Positions 39,154-51,217 of a stretch of 64,000 nt of DNA are shown piece after piece. The stretch spans positions 2,055,001 through 2,119,000 of the forward strand of contig JBAJFE010000011.1 in assembly GCA_037903355.1 (NCBI GenBank). The letters run 5' to 3'. The position numbers were made by a program, and so were the translations under genes. Source of the stretch: Trichuris trichiura. Lineage: Eukaryota > Nematoda > Enoplea > Trichinellida > Trichuridae. Position 1 is the first letter of the stretch. Each line of letters starts with the position of its first letter. Under the pieces are notes generated by a model, which was not told the origin of the DNA, ran no database searches, and saw only the letters and a program-made list of their open reading frames with translations.

Positions 39154-41469
39154 TCAAGAGGTTTCAGTGGAAGAATTCGGTTCGGATGATGAGCTAGTTT
39201 CCGTGGAGTCATCATGGCTACTGCTGCTTGCATCCGACGTGTCGCCCGTATCTTCAAGTTGGCCGGATCCGTTAAGGTGCCTATCGCAACTGCTGATGTG
39301 TTCCATCACGGAAGCGCGTAACGGGTGCGTAGATCCGTGGCTATGTTCCATGATGGCCAACGCCTTTGGAACAGGGCAAAAATTTAAAAAAAAAACAACC
39401 CGGCACGGATCCACCTACTTCGGTGAAGTTCTGTTTCGCTTCGGTCCACTTCTTTTTTTTCTCCAATAAATTGCCAACTCCAATTTTGTTAACTGCTATT
39501 GTCGGATGATTCGCGTGGACGTAAAACCTACGGAAAGAAAATGATGCGCAGGTTAATGTATCCAAACAGTCACCAACTTAAGGCATGGCAAAAGTTGTTG
39601 GTATAGGTCCAAAGCTTCGTCGTACCGTGACAGCTCCATAGCCGCATGTGCGAGAAAGAACTTCGTACGAATAAGATGCACATTGTAAGGATGGAGCAGG
39701 TTAGCTTCTTGTCTCAGCATATCGGCGGCAGTATTGTAGTATTTCTCCTTACGTGAAAATGGTACGGTTAAGGAAACGTTCAACGCAAATAAAATAACCG
39801 AAAAAAAGATTGCAGCAAAGTTGGAAGAACAAGTACGGATAAAGCGTTAAGAAAGGATATTCATTTCTTCCGGTATTCTTTCTTCCAAAGCATCATTCTG
39901 CTTTTCAACTTTAAGCATCAGGTTAACTGATGGCCACAAGTCGTCAACAGCTTTTGAACAGCCATCGCATCTTCCTCCACCTAAATAGGCATTAGTAGAA
40001 AAAAACAGTACCTGCAAATCAGGCTTGGACAAAAACAGTATCCCTAATGCTACCTACCCGTTTCAACGTCTAACAGAACGTGTCCATCGCAGCCGGAGTT
40101 AGCGCATTTTGAACTTGTAGCTATTGCATCCTATTAAACAAAAGTTTTTTAAAATTTTTTTTGCACAATACGACCAACCAGATCGAGGTCTAAACATCTG
40201 CGGCAACGGCACGTGAAATAGTAGCGGGATTGTAGGGTCCTTCGTCTTGATTCAGTTTCGCAAATTACCGAGTCATAGCTTATAGTATGCTTAGAAATAC
40301 TGCAGCTAAAAACGAGCAGAAAAAGAGAGACATATTCTACTCACTGTACGCAAATCGTTGCTTGTGTCCACATGGTCCGGATTTAGACAGTTCAACAATG
40401 CTCTTGCGCCGTCAAACATGACAACATTCTCGGCGTCGCAAGCATGATCCAACTGAGACAAACTAAAGAAAAAAAGTACAACAGTGAACAATGCATGCAA
40501 TATGCCGAAATGGTACTTCAAATAAACGCCAATTCCGATAGGATTCAAATCATCGTTGAGTATGGAAAATGCGTTCACAACAATCTAAACGAGAATGTTC
40601 GATCGCCAACGCCAGCAAATGCATTCCGCAGAACCTTGCCGAAAATTTCCATCAGCCCCGACGAAAATGGAATATTTTCGCTGTGCATAAATGACCGCAG
40701 CGCGTAACAGCATTCCGCAAACTCTCTTATACGTTTTGACTCTAAGAACAACCTTGTTTGATCTACAATCGGAGGATTATATTTAAAATAATAGTAAACG
40801 TCAAAATGGCCCTACGCGACATAAGGTTTTTGAACAATCGTCTCTCGTAAGTACTATAATCGGTTCTGAACCACGATCCTTCATTTTCTCCCCCGTTATT
40901 CTATGCGTACAAGGCGTTTCAATCTATACGATTTTCGCAGATCCTGCTTACCAGTTTCACCACAATACGGCTAAACAGCCTGACCATTCCGCAGGGAACA
41001 CTGTCGGGACAACGAGTTATGAAAATGCATTCCGGTCGGTGCGTTTCCCAAGCTTTGGCCTTAAACAAAGGTTAAATTGGTATTAAAACACTCACTTTTC
41101 CCACCTGACAATGATCGTTGCAATAGACAGCGAATTCGCAGCTAGAGCACTCCAACCCGTAACCACATCTAAATAAATCGAATAGAACTTGATCCTCATA
41201 AATAAACACTGAATTTTTCAGTTGGCCAACTATGATAAAGTGCACATCAGTTGGCTCTTCAACAGGAGTCAAATAAACAGAGCGTTACTTTCAGTACCCA
41301 AAAAGACGTGAAAATTTTAAAAGAAAGCGCAGTAAACATCTGCAGCGTTACTACGTCTAATGAAATTGCAAATGCGATCTTACCTACGCAAGCAGTAGTG
41401 ACAATAGTCCTTCCTGCACGAGTTGTGTACCGCGTATGCCCAAGGCCATTCCTCGGCAATAGTGGGCAT
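39154..41469 (-). CDS. SMYD-type lysine methyltransferase (SET and MYND domains)
   Basis: Exons identified: 41469-41384, 41168-41105, 41059-40952, 40811-40635, 40584-40517, 40462-40345, 40289-40179, 40130-40058 and 39980 onward, then further exons around 39,731-39,575, 39,540-39,430 and 39,370-39,154. The MYND zinc finger reads CHYC, CSSC, YCNDHC, then H and C across three exons. The SET core shows GIGVYL, the catalytic-site motif as LDHACD (usually NHSCDPN), and ISYDSVI; the post-SET cysteines are YYFTCRCRRCLD. The C-terminal helical repeats include LLHPYNVH and NHPTIAV, as in SMYD1-3, followed by a Ser/Asp/Glu-rich tail. The protein would methylate histone or non-histone lysines. The N-terminal part of the SET domain before EEWPWAYAV must lie in an upstream exon I could not place, and the junction after 39,847 is unresolved. 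Paralogue within SMYD1-3 not determined. Confidence 0.82.
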
Positions 41470-42732
41470 ACTTACAACGTAAATTAAAAGTTAAAACACG
41501 GTGGTGCAAAAAGCAACCACGACGAGTTCAACCGAAACGGAAAGGAAGTAATCGCAGCGACTTTTTTGGTTTTAAACAAAATACAGTAAAACAATACTTG
41601 CTTTCTTTACAGTAACCTGTTAGGATAATTTTAGTCGTTTCTTCGCCTACAAACGTCGGAGACCGCTGTTAGCAGTCAGTGCGCATTGAAAGTTTTGTTT
41701 ACTATTATCTGCAACCGAAAATGTTAGCTAACGTTTCAATAATCTTTGAAAATTAACATAATACTCTTAGGCGCGTTCCTTCAAGAAAGATCATTTAGGC
41801 GTCGTTTTAAAGATAGTCTTAAGCTATTCCGCATATTTTATTTCTTTAGTGTGTCTTTTTTTATAAATAAATCGGCAAAAAAGGCAGGAATTTTACAACA
41901 AGTAAGCGGATGCTTTCCCGTGTAAATAGGCTACGAAATCTGCCTGTGACATTTAATTTTACTTCATTGCAGACACAGTTCAGCAACCGCTATTAAAAAT
42001 GCTAAAATATTTGGCGTCGATGAATTCAAGCAACTTCGGAAGCACGAGTATATGCCCAACGTGCTCAGTTGCTCAGAAATGCAAAACTGAACTTTTAATC
42101 TTCCGCGAACTTTTAATCTTACGAAATTGAAACGAACTACGGAACTTCTTTCCCATATAGCCAGAAAAAAGCTACCACCATCGGGAAAAAAACGCAGGTA
42201 TGATCTCTCGATAACCTATTTTTTCCCTAACAAAGCGTAGGCCTAATGGAACGTTTAAACTTCGGCTTAGATAAGCTCTGTACAGGTTGCTCACCCTGCA
42301 TTTGGAAAGCAACCTGCATTCTCTCGACAGTGCCGGATTACGGTAGTTAACACAGTGCGCGAATAGGATTTTTACGCGTGGCAAAACAATAATGGAGACT
42401 TTATGCAGTGTGCAATCCGATGCAATAAATAAAGTGGACAAATGCAAACCCACAGTAAATTAGTATATGTGCTGAAACTTCCATAGTTTTGCCGGCCAAA
42501 GATCGCGAGCAGTTGAGCACCTACACGATGCTAAACAACTATTTTTTCCTGGTCGAATGAAAGGCACTTCAACTGGGCCGGAATAAGCGATGGTATCTGA
42601 CTACAACACAATACGACTTTATTCAACGTAAAAAGGTCTCGTTGAAGCGGACTGAACACGGTAGCTGCAACAAGGCATCGTTGCAATGTAAGGTACAAAG
42701 ATTGTACAAGATCGGCCAAAGAGCTCTTCTAT
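41470..42732. other. Region upstream of the SMYD gene
   Basis: It probably holds the missing first SMYD exon (minus strand). I found no segment coding for the expected N-terminal SET motif. A 93-codon minus-strand ORF at 42,453-42,172 has no recognised features. Confidence 0.4.
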
Positions 42733-43562
42733 TCAGGTAGTGCTGATAGCCAATGATGACTTTGCGCGCTTGCCTAAAACAGGAAAAGGTAAGACAGTGT
42801 GAAAAGGATCAATAACAGATTGTCTCGAAATCTCGTTTAAATTTAGATATTTAAAATTCGTTGAACAAATGTCATTGTTCGTGGAAAGCGTATAAACAAG
42901 CAAGAAAAACAACAGAGAAGAAGAAGAAGATGCTTACCTATTCTAGAGCCCAAGCAGCGATACGACCCACAAACCAAATGAAAAGACAAGATGGCCGATG
43001 ACAAGGCAAGCAAGAATTCTACAACAGCAGTTGTTATCAAACCTATGTCAACAACTCGACCTTTCGACTGGGGAGGAAGTCCCTGCCTAAAATAAATGAA
43101 GATAAGATGAGAGGAAGGAAAAAATTGACGTTGAAAATATAACCATCCAGGCGATCCTTGACAAAGCAGCTTGCAAGTCCAGGTCAGATGACTACAGTAG
43201 ACGTAGCAGCCATCTTCGTGAAAATGAACTGCTAATGAAGAATAAACCAACATTGCGGGAACGACAAGCACCAGGGCGTGTAAACACATGGTCGCATAGG
43301 CTACCAACAGGGCGCGTCGGCAGCTTGCGGCTCCGCATATGCCCACCGAACCACTGATGATGAAATAAAGGCCGGAAAAAATAGCCAACGACAAACCACT
43401 CATTAAACCCTGCCTAAGCAAGTATAATGCACCCAATGCCCAACAAATTACACCAATAACGACTTGGCACTGGGACAATGCTTGAAGCAGCCTATGATTT
43501 CTTGTACATGGGGCGGTCAACGATTTTTGACTATCCGATATCAAGCTCTCGTATGGCAGCAT
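42733..43562 (-). CDS. Four-pass membrane protein, family not recognised
   Basis: Exons 43562-43144, 43086-42938 and 42773-42733 join to 202 codons plus stop. Four hydrophobic helices are visible: VVIGVICWALGALYLL, LAIFSGLYFIISGSVGICG, LLVAYATMCLHALVLVVPAML and GLITTAVVEFLLALSSAIL. Between helices 3 and 4 is a loop with several cysteines (CYVYCSHLTWTCKLLC). This topology resembles MS4A/claudin-like tetraspans. The CCG motif of true tetraspanins is missing. The N-terminus (about 35 residues) and the short C-terminus (KRAKSSLAISTT) would be cytoplasmic. I do not assign a function. The first intron is only 57 nt and, if unspliced, would keep the frame open. Confidence 0.7.
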
Positions 43563-44621
43563 TTGTGCCTGACTCTATGAAAACTTTGCTGAGCTCTAAA
43601 AGTTTCAATCGCTATTTTTTTAGCCCCTCACACAAGCACGCAATTCTATTCTACAGTAACATTTGCCTAAAATGATTTGCAGGTTTTAATAATGTACAAA
43701 CTGAACGATATTATTAATACAGCTAACAAGCACCGGGCAAATAGGATTGACGAAAGCTAAAAGTGCTTTTGAGCAACAAAAATAAAACTTTAATTTGCCT
43801 GAGAACTTAAGCATGCGGTGCAACGAACGATTTTTCGAAAGCGTATTGATTTTTTGCTGGTAAATCGAGACCTCGCGGCTTAACAGTAAATAAATAATGT
43901 GATTACCGCGGAGCCAATGAAACAAGCAGCTTGTTACTTGTCAGTCTAAACATAGCGAACTATTTAAAACCGCTTGAATACAGCAGGATACATTAATGAT
44001 TCGCAGGTACTGTGCTAAGTAGCGGCCCCTACAATAATGTTTGCTAGGTCTTCATGGTTTTGCTATATTTCTTAAAAAATAGCTCTCTAATAATTAGTAA
44101 AAAATTTACCCTCCGTACAGAAATGCTTTTTCGTCATTTTACGTCCTTTCCCAATGGCAGAATCCCAAACATGCAGGCGAACAAAACCTGTTGTTTATAA
44201 TTAATACAACAGACCCAAAAATATTCGTTGCGACTATTGTCTCAACGATTACGACGCGCTCTTACTCACTCGTTTTCTACAGTAAGATTTCACAAATACA
44301 AGCAGGTACTGTGACACAATAATAAGTTCCACATTACGCGGGCTGCTACAAGGATAAATTTTTTGGATCCCGCGAATTACGCAAATTCAACAAAACACCG
44401 GCAGCGCTTTTATAATGTACATTACAAAAGAGGCGTCACGATAAATTTTTGCAACATCTATTGCAATTAATACTTTTTACGAACAAAATTCTATTCACAA
44501 GCATAACAAAGCGACTTTTGCTTTCCGCGCTTACGCTTCATTTAGCCGATCCGTCAAAACCATTCACCTTATCAAAAGCAGTCTGGGCGTTGCCGAAAGC
44601 GAAAAGCCAAAGAAGGCAATT
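43563..44621. other. Intergenic region
   Basis: No gene recognised in about 1 kb between the tetraspan gene start and the end of the golgin-45 gene. Confidence 0.5.
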
Positions 44622-45840
44622 TCAAACTAATTTCAATGACCCTTTGCATCGATTGCACGATTTAAGGCTTTGGTCGCCATTTAGGCATCCCGCATAATCG
44701 TGTTGGCCGCCAATAGCCGATAGAAGCGCGGCAAAGTCGGAATCGAACATTTGAATGTCGTCTTGGGCAACCTGGCAACAATGTCTTCTATGCAAATTTT
44801 AAAAAAATCAATATTCATATACCTTCAAGGCGAGTTTTTCCGTATTCGTATAGCTTCGCTGTACGCTGTCTCCTTCGTCCAAAGTGGAACAATTACTTAA
44901 GCTGAGGCAGAGAGCATCCGCCATCGTGCGACAATCGGCTATTAAGGTGTCGAGAGAAAAAGTAGAGCCGTGATTTCTTGTCAAGCACATTTCGGGATTT
45001 CTGAGCTTATTTAAATCTTTCAGCAACCTGAGAAAGTAGTAGGACGCAGAGATAATAATGAATATTTATATAGTATTTACCTGAAAGTTTGATGTAAGCT
45101 ATCGAAGTAATCGGAATGCTCTTCCAACAAGGAAACAACAACATCCTGAGCTTTTTGGCACTGATTTTGAAGGCACATTCTTGACGTAGTCAGCTGATCA
45201 ACAATAACGCTAAGCAAAAAAGGTAAGTTCAACTTTTGAAATGAACTTTACGGATGCGTAACTAACCAGCTGGCTAAAAATTTACTTTTCCACACCTCGC
45301 ATTGTATAGCTAGTTTTTCCCAGTTCTCGTGCGCATGTTCAAACTGCTCCGAATAGCGAGCCATGTCTTCGGTAAGACGAACCTTTTCTTCCGCAAGACA
45401 TCCTAACTTCAATTGCAAGTCGCTGCCCATTGAAGAGATCAAAAATTTTTTCAACTCCGAATTCACCTAAATACCGAACTTGTTAGCTTGAATGCAAACT
45501 GCAAACGCCTAAATACTTTCTGTTGATACTCCAGTTGCCTTGTTAGGGAATCGTTGTCGACGAGCAAGCGATTTCGCGACTCTTCAAGACCTTTTACCTT
45601 CTCTTCCAATTGCTCAACGTCGACACCCGTTTCTACACAAGGTGTAGAAGAAGAGCAAGCAAGCTGCTGCTCCTTGTCAGGGATAGCCGAATCTATTTGC
45701 TCCAAAGGCTTTGCAAGTTCGCTAATCACCGAGTTCTTGCTTTCGCCTTCTTTTCCGTACTCGTAAGGAATACGAGCGTGATACTTAGCTAGGTCAGGCG
45801 GCTGATCAAGGAATAGAGGCGCTGGAACGCGCCCATCCAT
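44622..45840 (-). CDS. BLZF1: Golgin-45 (basic leucine zipper nuclear factor 1)
   Basis: Exons 45840-45517, 45466-45267, 45209-45081, 45027-44823 and 44771-44622. Golgin-45 is a coiled-coil Golgi matrix protein that binds GRASP55 and Rab2 and supports cisternal stacking and secretion. The frame shows an acidic N-terminal part, a heptad-rich coiled coil (VEQLEEKVKGLEESRNRLL, then VNSELKKFLISSMGSDLQ), the family motif LAIQCEVWKSKFLAS, and the C-terminal SCNRCKGSLKLV, which matches the Cys-x-x-Cys C-terminal tail of vertebrate golgin-45. The protein is shorter than the human one mainly in the N-terminal part. An alternative start three codons upstream exists. All introns are about 50 nt except the one after exon 4. 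Confidence 0.82.
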
Positions 45841-46240
45841 TATTTGCAAGGATTAAGAAAACTCCTATAAAACGGGGAGCAGTTACTGTCACGTAATCGG
45901 AAAAGCAAGTCTCAAATTCGAATAAGTTATTAGACGAGATCGTGCGAGCATAATAGTCCGCAAGAAAAACGTTTTTAAAAACTTTTAGATCAATTCTCAT
46001 AATATTAAAATCGACAGCTTTGCGTTTCAACGGATTTTTAGTTTGAGCTTTCATTCTCCGAATCCTTATTTTGAGATCTTTTTCTTCTTTAGAGCATATT
46101 AGCTAAACGTTGAAAATTAAATAAGTGCAAAAATAGCGCTTCTAGCGTTCTAGCAAAGTTATTAAACGTTGAATTTGAATTAACGCTCCTTTACATCCTA
46201 TCTATAGGTTTACTGTTACTTTTGATTTCGCATTTATGAA
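45841..46240. promoter_or_regulatory. Shared 5' region of golgin-45 and ELP4
   Basis: The two genes diverge from this 400-bp AT-rich interval, so it must hold both promoters unless one transcript is trans-spliced. No specific motif can be named. Confidence 0.4.
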
Positions 46241-47077
46241 ATGCCATCCCTTCCTTGTATAGCCGGTTGCGGGGGTGCTTCTCGTTCCGGACGCCTACTT
46301 ACCCCGATTGGTTTGGCAGACTTGGATTCACTAATAGGTGGTGGCATATCCGTAGGCGATTTGTGCCTAGTTGGCCATCCTTTCGGAAGCGCATTTGTTC
46401 GCTATCTACGGCAAGCGTACGTAAATGAGGGAAGCTCCTATGGTCACGGCTTCTATCACGCTCAAGCTCTCCAGTGCTCTAGCATTAAATGTACAGCTTT
46501 TGGCGCCTTCGAAAATGCTCTTGCAGGTCAAAATTCCCATTGCTTTTCACCATTGACAGTAACGCTCGGCGATAATGATAAGTTTTCATGTTTGTTGGAC
46601 GACTTAGGTCGCGTCCTATCCGAAGAGCAATTTTCTATGGCAAGTGGAGGTCGGAAGAACATTTTGCGCGTTTTAGTTGATGATCTTGGCTCGATGGTGT
46701 GGTGCTCGCCCGACCGGCTGGCAGGTTACGTAGCTCGACTAAGGGCTCACCTACGCCATAGTTACGCTTGCGCCCTTTTGCTGACTCCATTTTCTTCCTC
46801 GGAAGCGTTGAAAAGTGTCGCCTACTTTTGCGATGTGCTTTTGTCGGTTGTTGAGTTCAACGGGAGCTCGGTGACCGTCAATCCGTGTTTTTCGACTTAC
46901 GACGGAATTTTGAAAATTCAAAAATTGTCTTCGACCAATCAAGTTGCCCAGTGCTTTGCTGCCTTTTCGAATTACGGATTCAAAAGAAAAAAAGGGCGCG
47001 TTACCGTCGAACCATTGCACATACCTCCCACGCTTGAAGATTCGAGTCTTGGGTGCCAAGCTTTTTTAAATTTTTAA
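46241..47077 (+). CDS. ELP4: Elongator complex protein 4
   Basis: A single uninterrupted exon of 278 codons. ELP4 forms the Elp456 ring with ELP5 and ELP6, the Elongator subcomplex needed for tRNA wobble-uridine modification. The RecA-like fold is evident from GLADLDSLIGGGISVGDLCL near the N-terminus, in the position of the degenerate Walker A loop, the central RVLVDDLGSMVW and ALLLTPF strands, and the C-terminal NYGFKRKKGRVTVEPLHIPP, a strong ELP4 signature. As in other ELP4 proteins the P-loop lysine is absent. It is shorter than human ELP4. The lack of introns is unusual here, where most neighbours have five or more. The zinc transporter starts 326 bp downstream on the same strand. Confidence 0.85.
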   Translation: MPSLPCIAGCGGASRSGRLLTPIGLADLDSLIGGGISVGDLCLVGHPFGSAFVRYLRQAYVNEGSSYGHGFYHAQALQCSSIKCTAFGAFENALAGQNSHCFSPLTVTLGDNDKFSCLLDDLGRVLSEEQFSMASGGRKNILRVLVDDLGSMVWCSPDRLAGYVARLRAHLRHSYACALLLTPFSSSEALKSVAYFCDVLLSVVEFNGSSVTVNPCFSTYDGILKIQKLSSTNQVAQCFAAFSNYGFKRKKGRVTVEPLHIPPTLEDSSLGCQAFLNF

Positions 47078-47402
47078 TTCTTTCCGCAAAGCGCACACGA
47101 GTAAACAATATGGCAAGCCGATATTTGTTGGAGAAAAAAGGTGCATTGTAGTGAAATTGTCCCGCCATTGTTGGCATCATCGTTCGTGCATGTTTGCCAT
47201 GTTTATCTGCCAGTGTACCGTCGCCAGGAAGTAGGCTTGTCTGTTTCGTTTTCGCTTGCTCCGCTCTCGCAACGCGTACTCGCTCTTTGGCAGCCGTATT
47301 TGCCGCGTTGCAAACTGGCGCCGGCGGGTTTCCCAATAAGGTAATTTTTTGTTCAAACAATTATTCTTTTTTCATGCAAAGCGCCTTTCCATATTATCAG
47401 AT

Positions 47403-50400
47403 ATGTCGTTTGAATTGGAGGCTGTTCCTATTTTGAAGCAACCAAAGAAAAGAAGAACGAACGTGTAAGTCGTAAAACAAACTGACGCCAACCTACGACT
47501 TTTAGCTGATAGATCGATTGCTTAACACATATTATCCACTATGAAGTTGCAGTAGTCCATTTGTACACTGTCATAGTTTGTGTTGACTTTGCTTGCTGAC
47601 GACGCCCTGAATATTCAGTCGGCGATTTCTATTGCCTGCCAACGAAGATATTTAAATCTTCTTTTACTTCTCGTTAAAAAAAAGATTAATTTAATAACAC
47701 ATAACGCATTGAGAAGAAGAAGAAAAGTAATCTATTGTAGATGAGCAGTATGCTACGACATTTTTGAGTTGTGCTGTCATTTTAACCTTCAATAGGTTTG
47801 ACAGCATTTCACGGTTATCTTTCAGCTTGCTGTTGGTCATTGGTGGCAACTTTTCGTTTATATTCCCATGTTGACAGAGGCTCCGCGATGGCGGCTAAGT
47901 AGAGTTTACTATGTTTAAGCGAACTGGTTGAAGTGGACGACGGCTTGAGCGAAGACATCATTCCAAACTACAAGTCTGCAGACGCTGTCAGCGCATACTC
48001 GTCGACAGACTATGAAAATATGGTTGACGGTTCGGACTCCCAATTGAGCGTTGTTGAGGAGTTCATCTCGGTGCATTGTCACAAAACGGCCGGTGACGAC
48101 AAAGCTGACTATGGTGCCAGAAAAGCATTGCTTTTATCGATGCTGTTATGCGTCATATTTATGACGGCGGAAATTGTTGGTAAACTTAAATAGGCGATAT
48201 TATAATTGTGAATAATGTAGTTTCTCTTTCCTTTAGGCGGTTACTTGGCTGGTAGTTTAGCTATAATAACGGACGCGGCTCATTTGTTGACAGATTTGGC
48301 CAGTTTTCTCATATCGTTATTTTCAATGTATATGGCTTCAAGAGAGGCAACAAGAAAGCTCAGTTTCGGTTGGCACAGAGCGGGTAAAAGCGACCGCTTA
48401 AATTTTAGCCCGCGTCAGCTAACGGATGATTCATGTTGCAGAGGTTTTGGGAGCGCTCGTTTCGGTCATTTTAATTTGGCTAATCACCGGCATACTAGTT
48501 TACATTGCAGCCGAACGAATCATCTACAACGACTTTGACATTGATGCTCGAATTATGCTAATTTTAGCTGCTGTGGGCGTAATTGTCAACTTTGTGTGAG
48601 TATTCACTTCATTCTTCAACAGACCCTTTCGTGTATTTTTTTCCTGATTTTATACTCCGTAGGATAGTGGGCACTTTTGAGTGTTTATATTCAAATTAAG
48701 CTGCCAAAAAAAACTATTACTCATTCGAAGAAACCTTAACGGATGGTGCACCTTCAGAGCTGTTGTACCGTTAAGTGCTACGTAATCTAGCTGAAAAGTA
48801 TGACGTCACGCTTATGTTTTTAACACTTATCGCTAAATGGCAATATTAGGAAATGTTTCGAGACGTTCAGTTTTCGCCTAGTTGTTATGCAGAGATATTC
48901 CGCGTTCAGTTGACTTTGCAACGAATTTGTAATGAGACGATGATTTGTGTGTACACGAGGCGAGTCGGTTGGTGGCGAAGAAGTGAACGGAATGTTTTCC
49001 TAAGACGACGATATTTTATTGATAATAAACTGCCCAACGCATTGGCAGTTTGCCAACCAATTAATCACCTTTTAAAATCGCGGTGAAGATCACTCGGAAG
49101 CTTTTGCCGATAAGCGCAAAAGTAACACCTTTTTTTGGATGGTGATCATTCTTAATTGTCTCGTCAACTTAGCAAGTCGAACCATCAATTCCATCTATGA
49201 AAGTTTTCATAATGAAGAAGTTTATTACGGATAATTCCCGTTTATTTATGTATACAGAAGAATTCCGGAGCTTTCGGGTCATTCGAGACCCGTCATCAGC
49301 GGTCTTAAGTTGTTATGTTCTTAAGACAACAACTTAAGACCGCTGATGACGGGTCTCGAATGACCCGAAAGCTCCGGAATTCTTCTGTATACATAAATAA
49401 ACGGGAAGTATCCGTAATAAACTTCTTCATTATGAAAACATTTGTTCCCGTACCAAGAAACCATCTATGAAAGTTGTATTTAAAGAGCGTTGTTGTTGTT
49501 GTCGACTTTTCGTAAGCGGCAAAATAACGGACAATTTTGAAAAAAAAAATTTAAATATTTCCGCGTCGCGTCACTTTTGCCGGTTTTGATTGCGACAGGT
49601 TTTAAAGGCATTGCGCATTTCTACGTTCCCGTAAAGTAGAAAAAGCGTACTTCCGACTTTTGTAGACTTTCTTTTCTTTTCGTTAAAAGTGTCGCTAACG
49701 ATAAGCGTAATTGGAAAAAATCCAACTCAGTTTTTTCGTTTTTTAGAGGCAAGTAGTACTGCTTATGCAAATTTTTGATTCAAATTTGAATTGTTAGCAA
49801 ATTTGCATAGGCGTCGCGTCCCCCCCTAGAATAAAGTTGGCATATTGCCAACTGATAAGCGAGCTGACGTCATTGGTTGTCCGAGCCTCCAATAGTTGCC
49901 TCAAGTAACGTTATTATTTTCCAAACTTTGTGTTCCAACAGTCAATTCAGTCGCGTACGTACGTTAACGTCGGCAGCGGCGCCTTATTGGGAAGTTAATC
50001 ATACAACCATTTGCCGCTTTTCCAAGATGAATCGATCACAATTTTTTTTGTTTCTTAAAATCCATTTCAAACCGGATCTGAGTGTCCAAAATTGCTTATC
50101 TACATTGCGACTTCTCCCCGCGTCCTTTAGACAAGTTTCTTCAGAGTTCATAACCCAAAGAAATGAATATGCAATAGTGGTAATACGTTTATGCGACTCA
50201 CACTTTTCAAATATTGATACAGCGCCATAGTCGCGTGACGACGAATCATTTAAGGGAAGCAGTTTTAGCGCGACAAAACTTACCGTTTTATAAAAGTGAT
50301 AAAGACAGTCTTAACGTAATGATAATGCAGGCATAGTAAGCCATATTCTCTCTAATAAATGTCGCTACGCCTACGTAAGGAAACTTGTTTTTAAAGGTTG

Positions 50401-51124
50401 TGGTATGTTCATATGAGATATTTCATATAACATTTCAGTATGGGCACAGTGCTTCAACTTTTCGGTGGTCACGGTCACTCCCATGGTCAGTCGGTGAACT
50501 ATAGCCGGTCTTCCAGTCAGACGCGCAGAAACATCAATGTCAGAGCTGCATTCATACACGTACTTGGCGACTTCATTCAAAGTGTCGGAGTGCTCGTAGC
50601 AGCGCTTATTATATTTTTTCGCGTAAGTCATTACTGGTGACACGCGTTAAACAATCGTCGGTTTTTTTCGTTTAGAAAGATTTGCAAATTATCGATCCAA
50701 TTTGCACCTTCATCTTTTCGCTGCTCGTTCTGGCCACAACGGTGCACATTATGAAGGACGTTGTTAACGTACTTATGGAAGGTAAAGTTTCTTTTTTTTT
50801 AAAATCCAAAAAGCCAATTGGACATTGCGTCAACGTATCAAAGGTTCCCCTCGAGGAATCGACTTCACCGAAGTGATAAGAAAACTGGGCGACATCAATG
50901 GAGTTGCCAAAGTGCACGATTTACGTATATGGTCACTGACAATGGACAAAATTGCCGTCAGCGTCCACTTGGCCATTTACAGGGAACAAAATGCTCAGGA
51001 AGTTCTGCTGAAAGCGACAACTCTTTTACGGGACCAATATCATGTCTTCGAATGTACCGTCCAAATAGAGCACTTTAGCGAAGATATGCAAGGCTGTCAA
51101 CGATGCGAACCGCCAAAGCGATAG
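47403..51124 (+). CDS. Cation diffusion facilitator zinc transporter, ZnT2/3/8 type
   Basis: Exons 47403-47463, 47920-48179, 48237-48383, 48442-48595, 50439-50622, 50676-50781 and 50844-51124. ZnT proteins export Zn2+ from the cytosol into vesicles as homodimers. Helix 2 carries [11 protein letters not shown] with the metal-binding His and Asp, helix 5 carries [17 protein letters not shown] with the second His/Asp pair, and GGHGHSHG is the His-rich loop between helices 4 and 5. The C-terminal cytosolic domain contains [14 protein letters not shown] and [11 protein letters not shown]. The first small exon ([19 protein letters not shown]) is preceded by TATTATCAG, so an upstream untranslated exon or trans-splicing is likely. 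Intron 4 is 1.84 kb and contains a hairpin transposon. It ends 94 bp from the convergent ITFG2 stop. Confidence 0.88.
49191..49475. mobile_element. Palindromic insertion with 15-bp target duplication
   Basis: CCATCTATGAAAGTT occurs at 49191-49205 and 49461-49475. Between the copies, arms 49203-49314 and 49328-49439 (112 nt each) are reverse complements with a single mismatch (A/C in the ATAATTCCCG / ATACTTCCCG segment) and are separated by 13 bases. RNA from either strand would fold into one long hairpin. Each arm holds a hammerhead-like core. There is no coding capacity. The near-perfect arm identity suggests a recent insertion. It lies in intron 4 of the zinc-transporter gene. Confidence 0.85.
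49343..49370 (+). ncRNA. Hammerhead-ribozyme-like core in the hairpin element
   Basis: CTGATGA (49343-49349), C, GGGTC (49351-49355), a six-base loop, GACCC (49362-49366) and GAAA (49367-49370), then GCTCCGG. The inverse copy lies in the left arm at about 49272-49299. The layout equals that at 4372-4400 with a changed but still paired stem. Cleavage site and stem III are not certain. Confidence 0.45.
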
Positions 51125-51217
51125 CCACAATCCCTTTTTAATTACTGGTCATTTTTTTTAAAAAAAATTCAAACGAAAGAAAAAGGCGCAATAAGCAGCC
51201 TTTGTGAGACCCTTTAG

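Noticed and set aside
42733..43562. Tetraspanin assignment for the four-pass protein
   Set aside because: The diagnostic CCG motif and the large second extracellular loop pattern are absent.
44722..44760. Possible tRNA T-arm (GTTCGATTCC on the minus strand)
   Set aside because: It falls within the golgin-45 last coding exon and no matching acceptor, D or anticodon arms could be drawn.
47001..47360. 119-codon minus-strand ORF downstream of ELP4
   Set aside because: It overlaps the ELP4 3' coding end and the first part of the ELP4-zinc transporter interval and has no domain.
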